The notes under the pieces were generated by a model that worked only from the letters and a program-made list of their open reading frames with translations, was not told where the DNA came from and searched no databases. A program made the translations under genes and the position numbers. DNA of 64,000 bases from Lactifluus volemus. Its lineage: Eukaryota; Basidiomycota; Agaricomycetes; Russulales; Russulaceae. Positions 1 to 11,111 of the stretch are shown in pieces (position 1 is the stretch's first letter; every line of letters begins with the position of its first letter). The DNA is taken from NCBI GenBank assembly GCA_022376515.1, contig WTXI01000004.1:1302001-1366000 (forward strand). The letters run 5' to 3'.

Positions 1-79
1 CTTGAAGACACTCGGGCAGCTTCTTTCATTTTTCTTGAATGGCATTCTCGCAATCCGGCGCCGCTGATACAATTTAATA

Positions 80-1540
80 TACCCAGCCTTGACAATAGGC
101 CGGCATAAACCAGCCGTTGCGGAGTCGCACTTCGCCCTAAAAAGTCTCTGCTCAGGCTCGGGACCATTTGAAGTCTCTTCAAGCTCTAATCGTATCCGTC
201 TCCCTGATAGGCGGATTGCTAGGCTGATATTCTCCAGAACCCTCGAATTCATATCGGTTATCATCCCTCGCACTGAGTTTCGGAGCGCCCCAACAGAGTT
301 TCGGATCGAGCGCGGTCGCGATAGGCTGCAACAGGGTCGAGGGCTCTGTCCTCGACGTGATAATTTAGTTACGACGGACGGTTAAATACTTCAAGTACAT
401 TCTCGTATGAGGCATCAAAGTTGCCTCTTCTTTTCACTCGAGTGCCGCGTTCTCGCACTTGTCCCGACCAATTACTTGTTCAAAGCCGACCCGCTTCCCC
501 TTTTCTTCGTCGCTTCACAACCACTCTATCCTCATCTTCAAGTTCCAATTCAACTTGACCTACTTTGGTGACAATGATGTTTGTGAAAACTATCGTTGTC
601 CTCTCTTTCGCGATTCTCAGTCTTGCCGCCTCCATCGTCGACCGTATGTTTTGTCTGATTATCATGCCGTTGAACAAGCTCAATAGGCTTCACCCAGGTA
701 CTGCAGATTCGGGCGAGTCGTGTAACGGGCTTCGGTGTAACCCAGATCCCAAAGATTTGACCCAGTGATGGTAATGTGCTCGTTCGATCGTACTGTTATT
801 ATTAGCTCAACAAATTTGTCTTTAAAGGCATGTGAATTAAAGAAGGGGGAGATGCAGGGAGGCAATGGCCCCTTCATACATGCAATGGTGTATTTTGATA
901 CAGTGTGTGCGTTCAAAAATAAAGTCCAAGCCCACGTTTCATTTCATCTGAGGGGACCATCTCCTTGTATTGCATGGGAGATTGACTGGGGATGAAAAAA
1001 AAAACCTTATCCTTCGTGTTGGCCAGGATTGTTCCAGAATGTACTAGTATGTGTGAAATGGGTGTGCATACCTTTAGTTCACTTGCGCACTATCAGCATA
1101 ATGTCTGACCTGCTGAGCTAGTGACGGTGAATATATGGGCTTTAAGGGCCCAATAGTAAATGTAAATGAACGATATTGAAAGTGAGGCCCACGTCCACGT
1201 GCGTGCAAGGATGTTGCACTTGTGGTCTAAGTAGTGAACGACGGCTGTACTAGTAGTACAATCGACAGAATCACTGACAAGAGTGTAGTCCTACATTGTG
1301 ACCCTCAGAGCGTACCAGGTCAAGTTTCGTTGCTATCAACGGGTCGGTAATAGTATGCTTTGCTCGCATCAATCTAATGCGAGTCACCGAGTTGTGGATG
1401 TTTGGAGGCAGGACCGAGCGCGTGCGCACAGACGAGAGAGAACGAGACAAACGAGCTTTTCTGATGTCGACCTCGGGCAGTCGCACCTGCATTTTTAACC
1501 ACAAGTAAAATGTATGTTCTAATTGACTCAACGGCCGGGT
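80..1540. repeat. Direct repeat, copy 1 of a segmental duplication
   Basis: The segment from about 80 to 1540 recurs in the same orientation at about 3445-4965. Matching blocks include the sequence around 83/3446, the coding block at 577/3890, the 3' block around 1030/4440 and the end around 1510/4930. Identity is high in blocks but broken by small indels. Each copy holds one small secreted-peptide gene with its upstream and downstream DNA. Edges were judged by eye and are approximate. Confidence 0.8.
574..768 (+). CDS. Small secreted-type peptide, copy 1 (two exons)
   Basis: Exons are 574-643 and 698-768, with a 54-nt GT-AG intron. Two ATGs stand in tandem (574 and 577); from 577 the product is 45 residues. 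Residues 1 to about 19 form a signal peptide: Lys-4 is followed by a hydrophobic run ending in Ala-Ala-Ser. The mature part is short, acidic and has two cysteines (SCNGLRC). The paralogue at 3890 has nearly the same signal peptide and intron but an unrelated mature end. Function is unknown; secreted effector or signalling peptide is only a guess. There is no C-terminal CaaX box, which argues against a mating pheromone. Reading through the intron gives an alternative 67-residue product, less likely because the intron signals are good in both copies. Confidence 0.55.
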   Translation: MMFVKTIVVLSFAILSLAASIVDRMFCLIIMPLNKLNRLHPGTADSGESCNGLRCNPDPKDLTQ

Positions 1541-3444
1541 GTACTGATCGACGAAGCGGGGCCCGATAGTGCCGTTGTTGAGTGGCGGGACCAAGTCGAT
1601 CTCGAGAGGCTCAACCGCTGCGTGCGTGGTACAAAAGTGCACGGGCAGATAGGCGCCCTGGGATGTGAAACAGGATACGGCAGGCGGAAGTCCCAGTTTG
1701 TGGAGGGAGTGACCGAGAGTCGCGACAGGGGTGGTTAACAGGTCATAATTACAGAGCGCAGTGACACCGCACGGGAATCTGGATCGGATGTGTTCTGAAT
1801 GGGGGCCCATGAAGCAAACTACGGCTTTCTGTGGTGGTGCAAGAATATCTCGGATCAGAATTACTTTTGATATACCACTAGCACGGGGCGAAGGAGAAAC
1901 TTGTTGAACGGAATGGACGACTCATAACATTTTTAAAGTCATTGAGTGGTGTGTAAGTAGTATAATAAAATGTAGGATTTGGGTCAGTTTGCATATGGAA
2001 TGAGCAGGTCTACTATAGCACCAAGCCCCTCTGCATCCAAGTTTCCTTTATTCGTCTCCTCTTCGAGGCTCGCGATTCGAGAAACCCATTGTCTTCCATT
2101 GGAAATAGAATACGATGGTGATTAATGGAGCGGTAGTGAGAAAGAACGCAAAGCTCTCCGATCTCGGAACTTCACGTGGCCGCCAACCTCGGTCACGGCG
2201 CCGCCACGCCCCTGGGCGTGATGATGTGGCTTCCTTTCCACGTATCCTTTTTGGAAGTCACCCATTGACCACTGCCAACGCCTTTTTGTTGTCAACGTTC
2301 GAGTTGTGCCGATCGTAAACGATTACTGTATTCACTGGTCCGTAGGGATAAAGGCGATCATTGATCGATTGCTCGCATAGTAAGCCCATCTTATTTGACT
2401 GCGCCTTGTCTCACCGCTCACACGCCTTGCTTGTGAGTAGTTTTTTGACCGCATGGATTACTACTGTGACGTTGACGCCATGATACGCCTGGATTGAAAC
2501 ACTTGGACTACCAAGGAGCTGCAGGACAAGGTGTACACCCCACCATATATTCGTATCTGAGCCAGGGCTTGACGCAGCCCATCGTGATAGCACCGAACAA
2601 GGTTTGGGCTTAGTGTCCGGCATGCGAGTCTCGACTCGTCACGGTGGCGGCTCTATCAAGCACTTATTGAAACACCGTGGGAGGTCGGGTCATCTTCCCG
2701 GCCTTTTCGTGAAAAAGCAACGACTGCATGGTCATAACTCCGCCGAATGCGAATGGCACCAAAGGATTCCCCCTTGATGGGCCGAAGTCATCGCAGGGAG
2801 GTTTTGTTCGAACCGACGGGATCCCCGGCTGATTAGGAACTGGTTGTATTGCCTGCCAAGGTTCAAACCGGTTACTGTACTCTAGCGAGATGGGACTTCT
2901 TAAACCCTTTTTTGGCATTAGTTGAGCTATGCCCTCAAGTGCTACGGTTACCAGCTTAAGCACATGCCTTGTGGAAATCCGGAAGCAGGACCATCTGCAT
3001 GGCCTTGGGCAACTGAACGCACCCAATGATTGGGCTCTAAATATTAGCTCGAGAGATGCGAAAGCAACAGTTCGCTCAGTTATATTATCACAGCCTGAGG
3101 TTTGCAGGCGCTGGCATCAGTTAGCGGCCACTGGCCTGGGGGCACAAGTCCGACTCGGAGTGATGGCAGTGCGAGTGAGAAATGTCCGGATAAAAATGTT
3201 CAATATGCCCGCGTGAGTTTAGCGGTGCGAAAAACAATCACTTTCCCATACCAGCCACATGGCTGTTCAGTTTTACGCTACCTACGCATCTCCTCCGCCA
3301 CCTTGTACCCCGGGGACCGCGTCCTTGTCACAGCTACATGTTGCGGGATACAAATGCAGACTTAAATATATAAAAAAGGTGCGAAAAACAAGGCAACTGT
3401 ATGGCAGCACGGACACATCTTGTATCCTGTACAGTATACTGGTA
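1541..3444. other. Spacer between duplicated segments, no gene recognised
   Basis: This stretch separates the two repeat copies. Open frames exist on both strands (for example the minus strand at 2664-3026), but none has a recognisable domain, a shared counterpart or convincing splice structure. I see no gene here. Confidence 0.5.
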
Positions 3445-4965
3445 CCCAGCGTTGACAATAGGCGATGTCGCAGCTCGCCCTAAGAAGTCTCTTCAAGTTC
3501 AAGCTCCAATCGTATCCGTCTCCCTGATAGGCGGATGCTAGGCTGATCATGATCCTCTCTAGAACCCTCGCATTCATATCGGCGGCTCTCATCATTCCAC
3601 GTACTGAGCACTGAGCCTCGGATCACCCCAACAGACGAGCGCGGTCGTGATGGGCTGCAACAGAGTCGAGGGCTCTGTCCTCGACGTGATAACTTAGTAG
3701 CTACAACGGACAGTTAAATACTCCGAGTACATTCTCGTATGAGACATCAACGTTGCCTCTTCTTTTCACTCGAGTGCCGCGTTTTCCCACTTGTCCCGAC
3801 CAATTACTTGTTCAAAGTTGATCCGTTTCCCTTTTTCTTCGTCGCTTCACAACCACTCTATCCCAGCTTGACTTACTGTGGTGAAAACGATGTTTGTGAA
3901 AACTATCGTTGTTCTCTCTTTCGCAATTCTTGGTCCTGCCGCCCCCCTACTAGTAAGCTGTCCGAGTCCAGACGGCAACGCCGGGGCCGGGGCGGGTTAC
4001 GATTGTATGTTTTGTCTGATTATAATGCCGTTAAACAAGCTCAATCAACTACACGCAGGTCCTCCGGAGCCGGTGGGAACGCCGACCCCCGGTCATGGCA
4101 ATCCAGGTGAAAGAGAACTCAACGGCCGTTGGTAATGCGCCCGTTCGATTCTACTGTTATTATAATTTGTCTTTAGGAGAACTACCCATAACCATTTTAC
4201 TCGACATAGTGTAGCCAGATGATCATTTATTGGCATGAGAATTAAAGAAAGGGGAGACAGAGGGAGGCAACCCTTCTTATATGAAACGGCGGTTTTGGAT
4301 ACAGTGTTTGCGTTCAAGAATAAAGTCCACGTTTCATCTTGACAAAACCATCTGAGGGTTTGCCTTGCTTGGGAGATTGACTGGGGATGAATTTTTTTTG
4401 TTTTTTTTTGCTTATCCTTCCGAGTCGTGTAGGCCAGGATCGTTCCAGAATGTACTAGTATGTGTGAAATGGGTGTGCATACCTTTAGTTCACTTGCTCA
4501 CTATCAGCATAATGTCTGACCTGCTGAGCTAGTGATGGTGAATATATGGCCTTTAAGGTCCCAATAAATATAAATAAACATACAATAGGATATTGACACG
4601 TCCAGCGGGCCACGTGCATGCAAGAATGTTGCACTTGTGGTCTAAGCAGTAAACAACGGCTGTACTAGCAGTAGTACAATCGTCAGAATCACTGGTGAAA
4701 GTGCAGTCCTAAATTGTGACCCTCAGATCCTGCAAAGTCAAGTTTTGTTTCCATCAACAGGCCACCGTAATATGCTTTGCTCGCGTCAATCTTATGCGAG
4801 TCACCGAGTTGTGGAAGTTTGGAGGAGAGAGCGTGCGCGTGCGCACAGACGAGAGAGAATGAGACGAGCGAGCTTTTAGGATGTTGATCTCGGGCAGTCA
4901 CACACGCGATTTGATCCCACCACAAGTAAAATCCACGATGTATGTCCTAATTGACTCAACGGCCG
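3445..4965. repeat. Direct repeat, copy 2 of a segmental duplication
   Basis: This is the second copy of the unit at 80-1540, same orientation. It lacks part of the 5' block seen near 130-170 in copy 1 and carries extra bases inside the first exon of the peptide gene. The 3' block around 4440-4700 is the best-conserved part. Edges are approximate. Confidence 0.8.
3890..4135 (+). CDS. Small secreted-type peptide, copy 2 (two exons)
   Basis: Exons are 3890-4004 and 4059-4135, with a 54-nt intron nearly identical to that of the gene at 574. Splicing occurs after the first base of a codon in both genes. The product is about 63 residues. The signal-peptide core matches copy 1 except near its end, where Leu-Ser-Leu is replaced by Leu-Gly-Pro. 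The mature part is Gly/Pro/Ala-rich, with two cysteines, and unrelated to copy 1: exon 1 is 48 nt longer and exon 2 encodes a Pro-rich tail ending NGRW. It looks like a diverging pair under relaxed or diversifying change. Function is unknown. Confidence 0.5.
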   Translation: MFVKTIVVLSFAILGPAAPLLVSCPSPDGNAGAGAGYDCMFCLIIMPLNKLNQLHAGPPEPVGTPTPGHGNPGERELNGRW

Positions 4966-5876
4966 AGAAGACGAGCGGATTTGTAGTGTCTTTCTGATGA
5001 TTCCGTGAATGTCACAACACACTGAAGCAAGACTTTGTCTTTCGGAGAAAGGGGAAAAAGGGCCCCATGTTATTACCGAGATTTACGAGAACAAACTCGT
5101 TATCTCAAAATGGCAGTGTATGAAAACACAAACAATTTTCAGAGAAATAACGATGCAGGTCGCATGGCAGCTCATTGCTGGACTGGGTTTGCAAAAATAT
5201 GAACGGCCTCGCTTTTCCGCTTTACCTACGATGTGCTCCGGGACGACTGGCCTTTGAAAAGCATTGCACTTGATCATTGCAATTTCTAGAAAATAACAAC
5301 ACAGGGTCGGGAAGAAGGGTTAGTGCTAACAAACAAAAAAACACAAAGATGGACTATGCTTCCCATTCTCAATGATTCTAGTCTGCGGTGCGGTCCATGG
5401 AGCAAGGGGCACACTAATCGGACAGCAAGCGCTCTCGCCAGACTCGGACTCCTAGTAGTATACATGCCACCGCGTCGTCAGCTCACCGATGGCAGCTCTT
5501 TGTTTTTTTCCGCAGATTTCATTAAGGTTGGGATGGCCGCCGCGCACATCATATACCCCACTAGAGATGCATGTCACTCCACGCAGGATCGTACAAGCTC
5601 TCTCTTGCTTGCGTTCTTAATCGGCTGGGCTGGATTAGACAGTCAGAACAGAGTCCGACAATGACCACGCAATGGGCCAACTGCAAAAAAAAAACGGAAC
5701 GTCAGAAAAATGGTCAGATCTCTTCAATCTTACGCGGCGCAGATTGCGTTATGTGGTCTGTGGGACAGCGTGAAATCGATCCCTTACAAAAATCTTTGTT
5801 GGCAACTGCTAACAGCTTATTACGAATCGTTTGATCACGTCTGAAAAACACCAAGAAAAAATTTAAATACCACGAT
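4966..5876. other. Intergenic, no gene recognised
   Basis: This lies between the second repeat and the 3' end of the minus-strand nucleotidase gene. Only short frames are present, without domains. It should hold the nucleotidase 3' UTR. Confidence 0.5.
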
Positions 5877-7562
5877 TTACGTCGGCAGGGTGGTGGAAAA
5901 GGAGGGTGGAAAAGATTTTACCTCCGCAGATTCCTCACCACCAGTATTAACACCATCTTCCTCTTCGGACGATAAGACGTCCTGAATGGCCTCGATGACC
6001 TGAGCGTGGATCTCCTTCCTCGCCGCCACAACACCAAAATTCTCGCCGAGCGTGCGTCCGAGACCAAAATCGAGCGGGCGACCTTTCAAATCTGAGATGA
6101 TCCCTCCGGCCTCTTGGACGAGTAAAGATCCCGGTGCGTGATCCTGCAACAGTCAGTGTAGCGGGAGAAGGGGAGGAAAGATACTGCTGTGAGTTTTTGA
6201 CACGTTGACAGAAGAAAAAAAATGGGGGGGGGGGGGGAGGGGAAGGGGGGAGGCAACAAAAAAAAAAGGGTTGCAGACATGGGACGCACCCAGATCTTTT
6301 CTTGGTAATTCGCGTCAGGCACGGGCAACCGCAGATACACTCCCCCACCTGCATCCCCACGCACGAGCGCCGCATATTTCGCCTGCGAATCCATGCGCAC
6401 AGGCGGAGCGCGCACGCCGAGGCGTGCCGCAACGCGCTCGTTGGTATCGAGCGCTGCGTGTCCCTTTTCGACCGATTCGAGGAAGGAGAGGCCCGGTAGG
6501 GTAATGTTGGGAGGCATGTATAATCGAGAGCGTCTCTGCTGCCAGCGTTCTTGTAGTTGCATCGTCGTCATTTGTGGGTTTGGAAGCGGTGGAAAATCGG
6601 GGAGCGAGAGAGGGAGCTGGTACGCGCCTTGTCCACGCACGGCGACGAATAAAGCCCCTGTTTCCTGTTCCTGTTCTGGTTTGTGAGGAGTGGTGGTGGT
6701 GGCTGGCAGTGCTGCTGCTGCTGCTGCTGCTGCTGAGGAGGAGGAGGAGGATGAGGAGGATTGTGGTGGTGGAGAGGGTAGAGGCGGGAGCGAACTGTTG
6801 CTGCTGCCGGTGGCGGGGGTGGCGACGGTGACGGGCAAGTTTGGACAGCCTATGACGCCTAGTTCTACGTGCGCGTCAACGAGTAGAGCGAGACAAACGG
6901 CGTATTGACCGCCACGCAAGAAGCCTTTGGTTCCATCGATAGGATCGAGTGTCCACATACCTTGCAACGACCAAACCAAAAAAAATCGAATCAACAACAG
7001 CACACGGAAGGATGAAAGACGTACGTCCTGTACGACCACCGGGGTAACCACCCCTGTCGATAGCCTCAAGCAACGAATCAGCCGGCCAACGTTTCCCAAG
7101 ACCCCACTCTGCACTCTCATTTCCATCCATCATCAACTCTTCACCACCACCGCCACCACCACCACCACGATCTTCCCAAAAATAGGAAGAATCTGAAGAA
7201 TCTGAAGAGTCCGAAGAAGATGAGGAAGAGGAAGAGGAGGGATAGAAAGAGCGAGGGGGTTGGGCTAGGACGTCACTGGCGAGTTCAACGACGCGCGCGC
7301 GGAGCGTGGTATTGTCGCGCAGATCTGCCGAGTCTTCTTCGCCGACGATGGGGTCAAAGGGAAAGGCGCAGGAGAGGATGGTGTTGATGACCGCTTGGGC
7401 GGAATAGTCGGCTACCGTGACGGGGCTCTTGTCATCCTTGATTGTCGTCTCGCCTGCGACGAGCTTGTTAAAGACGGTGGTGGTGAGGGTGCACGCACGG
7501 CGCACGGCAGCGATGGCTACTTGCTGTTCGAGGGCAAACAATGGAGTCATCGTCGTCGTCAT
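5877..7562 (-). CDS. MET22: 3'(2'),5'-bisphosphate nucleotidase (HAL2/MET22 type)
   Basis: Exons on the minus strand are 7562-7025, 6960-6290 and 6143-5877, giving 491 residues. The enzyme hydrolyses 3'-phosphoadenosine 5'-phosphate to AMP, clearing a by-product of sulfate assimilation; the family is Mg-dependent and Li/Na-sensitive. Metal-site motifs of the inositol-monophosphatase fold are visible: VGEEDS in exon 1, DPIDGTKGF at the start of exon 2, and the W-D pair followed by HAPGS, split exactly by intron 2. N-terminal helices (VAIAAVRRACTLT) and SPVTVADYSAQA also match. It is longer than the usual ~350-360 residues because of two low-complexity insertions: Ser/Asp then Gly-rich in exon 1 (about 7140-7250) and Ser/Ala/Thr-rich in exon 2 (about 6670-6790). 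CDK1 lies upstream on the same strand. Confidence 0.93.
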
Positions 7563-7940
7563 CAGAAGAGATAAGGTTTTTGAATTTGGGTAATAATAGT
7601 ATATATATGCGTGCGCTCAACTTCTAAACGCTCCCTCCCTCTCCTCTTCTCCCTGCTCTCCAACAAAACGTTATAAAAAAGAACACACAACACGCGCAGA
7701 CCAGAGTCAGTCACAAAACATAACAAGCGAAAACAACGCAAAGAAAGAGGGGGGAAAAACAATTATGAGGGAAGGAAAAAAAGAGAGCAGATTGCTTGTT
7801 ATTGAACAATTGCATGAGTAATTTGCCAGAAAACGATGGGTGGGTAAGGTAACACAGATGCGAGCTACGATGCCTAAGGAAACAAGTTGCATGACGGTGG
7901 ACAACAAATGAATGGAGAACGAGACATAAGGCAGGGGAAT
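7563..7940. other. Short intergenic: CDK1 3' end and nucleotidase promoter
   Basis: These 378 bases lie between two minus-strand genes. They are A/T- and purine-rich and should hold the CDK1 3' UTR and the nucleotidase 5' region. A TATA-like run sits near 7600-7608. No other gene is seen. Confidence 0.5.
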
Positions 7941-9692
7941 CTATCCTCGGTAATTGGCGAAATATGGATGCAAAAGAGCACGTTTTGCAGAGATGCGCGT
8001 GGCGCTATCATATACCAGTGTTTGCTATAACAGTAACAGGAATCAGCGACATTAAGCAAGGATAAAATCGAATTCGGTCAACCTTGAGCAAGTCGATCCC
8101 AGCTGCGTCCAGATACGGAACTTGCTCGGCGAGATCTTGCGATGACCACTGTGGGAACGTCGGCTTGTAGTCAGGTAATTGCTTGACCCCCGGCCACGAT
8201 TCTTCATTCGGCGTGCCCAACACCCTATGAGCAACCATCCATCGTCATCAAAGAAGACGGATCTAATTGATCAAACCGACTGACCGGAAGATCTTGAAAA
8301 TTTGGTCGATTTCAGAGTCACCCGGAAAGAGGGGAATGCCGCGCATGACCATCTCTGCAAAAATGCACCCGACAGACCACATGTCGATAGCAGTCGAGTA
8401 GTGGCGTGACCCGAGCAGCACCTCTGGTGCGCGGTACCATAACGTGACAACCTAATCATCCATATGAATTCTCACTCAATAAACAAACTCAAAAAAATAA
8501 GGTCGCACCTCGTGCGTATAGGTGCGCATGGGGATACCAAACGCACGGGCGAGCCCAAAGTCAGCCAGTTTCAGGTTGTTCCTGTTGTCAATGAGGAGAT
8601 TTTGCGGCTTGAGGTCCCGATGGAGGATCCGGTGGGAGTGACAATATAATAGCCCCGAGGTCAGCTGGTGTGTAAATTTCTAAGAAATGCAGCAGCGCGC
8701 ACAAAACGTCGCAACCATCACACCGATTTCGTCAGTATACACAGGTATGCCAATTGGGGGAAAACAAAACAAAAAAACAAAACGCCGGGACAGCAATGGT
8801 GCCGGACATGGAGCAGGGGAAGACTTCCATTTCTAGTCGTGCCGCATCTGCCGCAAGATCACGTGATTAAGAATGACGAATTCGGAATCAAAGCGGCATG
8901 TGCGATATCTGGTTGTGTGTGATCGCGCGAGTTTGTAACGGATCCGTCGTTCGTCGTCATGGGGGCGCGGCGGGCAATTGGGAAAGGGGGATACCGGCGA
9001 TCATTATTCTAAAAAAAAAAACACTCACCTGGCAGAGTTCGAGTGAGAGAGGCGTGCCTTGCGAATTGCCAGCTTCCATGTATCGTTTCAAGTCGACATC
9101 GAGAAATTCAAACACGAGGTAGAGTTTCTGATCCGCGTGCACAATATCCAGCAACCTTTTGTTATCCATCAGCGACACGGGTTTGCACGTGTAACCGCCG
9201 CGGGGACGGAAGCAAAAAAAAAAAGGGGGTGGGGAAGTGGAACGCGACGCGTACCGGACGATGTTGTCGTCCTTGAGTTCCTTGAGGAGCGAGATTTCAC
9301 GGATGGCGGTACTCGGCACGCCCTCGTCCTCGGCCTCAAGCCGAATCTTCTTAAGCGCAACGATCTGATCCGTCTTGACATCTCGTGCCTTGTACACAAC
9401 TCCATATGTTCCTGTTATTTGGTGACGGTCGGACATTGCGTGTGAGCAAGGCACCGTGACGCGCGCGCAAAATAACACACCTTCGCCTGTTTCGATTGAC
9501 GATGAGAAATGCTTGTATAACTAGGAGAGAGAAGGAGAAGGAACCCAAAAACGGAACACGCACCGACTTTCTCGATCTTGGAGTAACTTTTTGTGAAAGT
9601 TACGTGGTTAGAGTGTGTGTGATAGAATGCCACCGTGTGTGAGAGGGGAGATAAGCCAAAAAGGGACGCGGCAAGTGTACGCACCGGTCCAT
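7941..9692 (-). CDS. CDK1: Cyclin-dependent kinase 1 (Cdc2/Cdc28), nine exons
   Basis: Exons (minus strand) are 9692-9685, 9586-9564, 9486-9481, 9411-9255, 9155-9029, 8679-8509, 8451-8285, 8224-8083 and 8024-7941. They total 885 nt, or 294 residues, the normal CDK1 length. Every junction keeps phase. The first exon has only 8 coding bases and exon 3 is a 6-nt microexon; together they restore a perfect start and Gly-rich loop (GEGTYG, residues 11-16) with Thr-14 and Tyr-15, the Wee1 target sites. Further landmarks are the VALKK lysine, the cyclin-binding PSTAIRE helix, [11 protein letters not shown], the THE T-loop and GDSEIDQIF. Intron 5 (8680-9028) is 349 nt, far longer than the others. It is the master mitotic kinase, acting with cyclins. 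The minus-strand frame at 9415-9747 is only a shadow of the first exons. Confidence 0.96.
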
Positions 9693-11111
9693 GTTTCAAG
9701 TGATATTGCGAGTGCGTGTATAAAAACACGTTCTGGACGTGAGGCAAGTACGATGCGTAAGGGGGGGGAGGCGAATCGAAGCACGAGTGGTCCTAATAGG
9801 ATAAAGTTGTGCGTAGGGGAAATGTGGCAGTGTGGCGGGTGGGTGGTTGTCAGAAACGAGTGGCTTGCAGAGAGCCTGTCTTTATTGCTATAACTGCCAC
9901 CGAAGGCTTGTTGATTACTTTTGATGGTAAGCGATCTTGAAGGTCCGGAATTGTCGTGTGTGGCGATGGAGGGATTCTTTCCTATGAGGTGTACGGAGAG
10001 ATGAGGAGGAATGGGAGAGTGTCCCTAGGGAACGAGGTTGGGGGGTGAGCGTGAGTAGGAGCTCCGTGTGTTAAATGGGATGCTCGGACTTTTGTGTTGA
10101 GTTTGATAAAAGGGTGACCCTTGGATTACTTAAGCCAATTTCGGGTTTTGCAAATCAAAAATGGCCAATGATGATGTTTCTGGTTTTCAAAAAAATCTAC
10201 CCAAATAAAAACCAAAGCTCTCAAGTGGTAATAAATACGGACTTGGGAATCTTTTTATTATGAAAGTCTACGATGGAGAGGGAATGAAACTCGTTTGACA
10301 GCGCCGCGTTGTTGGCGTGGCTCATTATTAGCGTGAGACCGCCCACGGGCGCGTTCGATGGCACAAGAATGTACGTGTATACGTACATATGTCAATCCCT
10401 ATACTCTATCCGCATCAGCTTCCCGCCATCACTCTTTTACAACTCATTTCCTCACGCGATTTTCCCTTCCATCCTCGGAGCGCGCAGGATAATACTTTGA
10501 CCACTTGTCTCCAAGGAGTTGTTGTTGAAGGCCAAGCAGACACACACACACACGTGGGCCACGCATTATGACGACATCCGTGATCTAATCACAACATTAT
10601 TGATATGAGATGAACTGCGTACAGTACAGTAGGAATCGAATCCGCCAGTCAACCCTTTGCCGACCGGCTAGTCCGCAAACGGCTTAAAAGCCCAAGCCCG
10701 GCTCCACTTGCAGCCCTAACCCAACCCAACGCCCGCGGGTTTCAATCAGCACCGCCTACAAGTGATCCTTGGCTTTTACAATACAACCTATGAGTCTCTT
10801 CAAAAACACATCTTCATCGCGTTGCCTTTATACATATATTTTTTTGGCCTTGTCACGTCACAGCTCTGGAACTTCTTCCGTCATGCAGGCCGCGGCCACG
10901 TCCCATCGGAATCGTCCTTCCGCCGCGTCTCCGTCAGGTCGATATACTGGCCTGGCCAGGGGTCTTCACCTGTCATGTTGCATTAGTACGGCACGCAGAA
11001 CGATTCTATATACGCCGCATCACAAATAAACTGATTTAGTGCATGTCATGCCAGCACCAGCTTCCAAGTGTACAGGACGTGATGATGGAGCTAGAAGGTC
11101 CAAACTCCCTT
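9693..11111. other. Intergenic upstream of CDK1, no gene recognised
   Basis: About 1.4 kb between the CDK1 start and the GPN1 3' end. It holds a short (CA)n run near 10541-10552 and an A/T-rich stretch at 10150-10260. Small frames at 10762-11029 have no domain. It should carry the CDK1 promoter. Confidence 0.5.

Noticed and set aside
1271..1810. Minus-strand frame of 179 residues in repeat copy 1
   Set aside because: In copy 2 only a shorter, differently framed piece with a similar C-terminus remains (4689-4925) and no domain is seen; weak partial similarity alone does not support a gene.
2664..3026. Minus-strand frame of 120 residues between the duplicated segments
   Set aside because: No recognisable domain, signal or splice partner; likely chance.
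574..4135. Mating-pheromone precursor interpretation of the two small peptides
   Set aside because: They carry an N-terminal signal-peptide-like segment and end in DLTQ and NGRW, not in a CaaX prenylation box; no pheromone receptor gene lies nearby.
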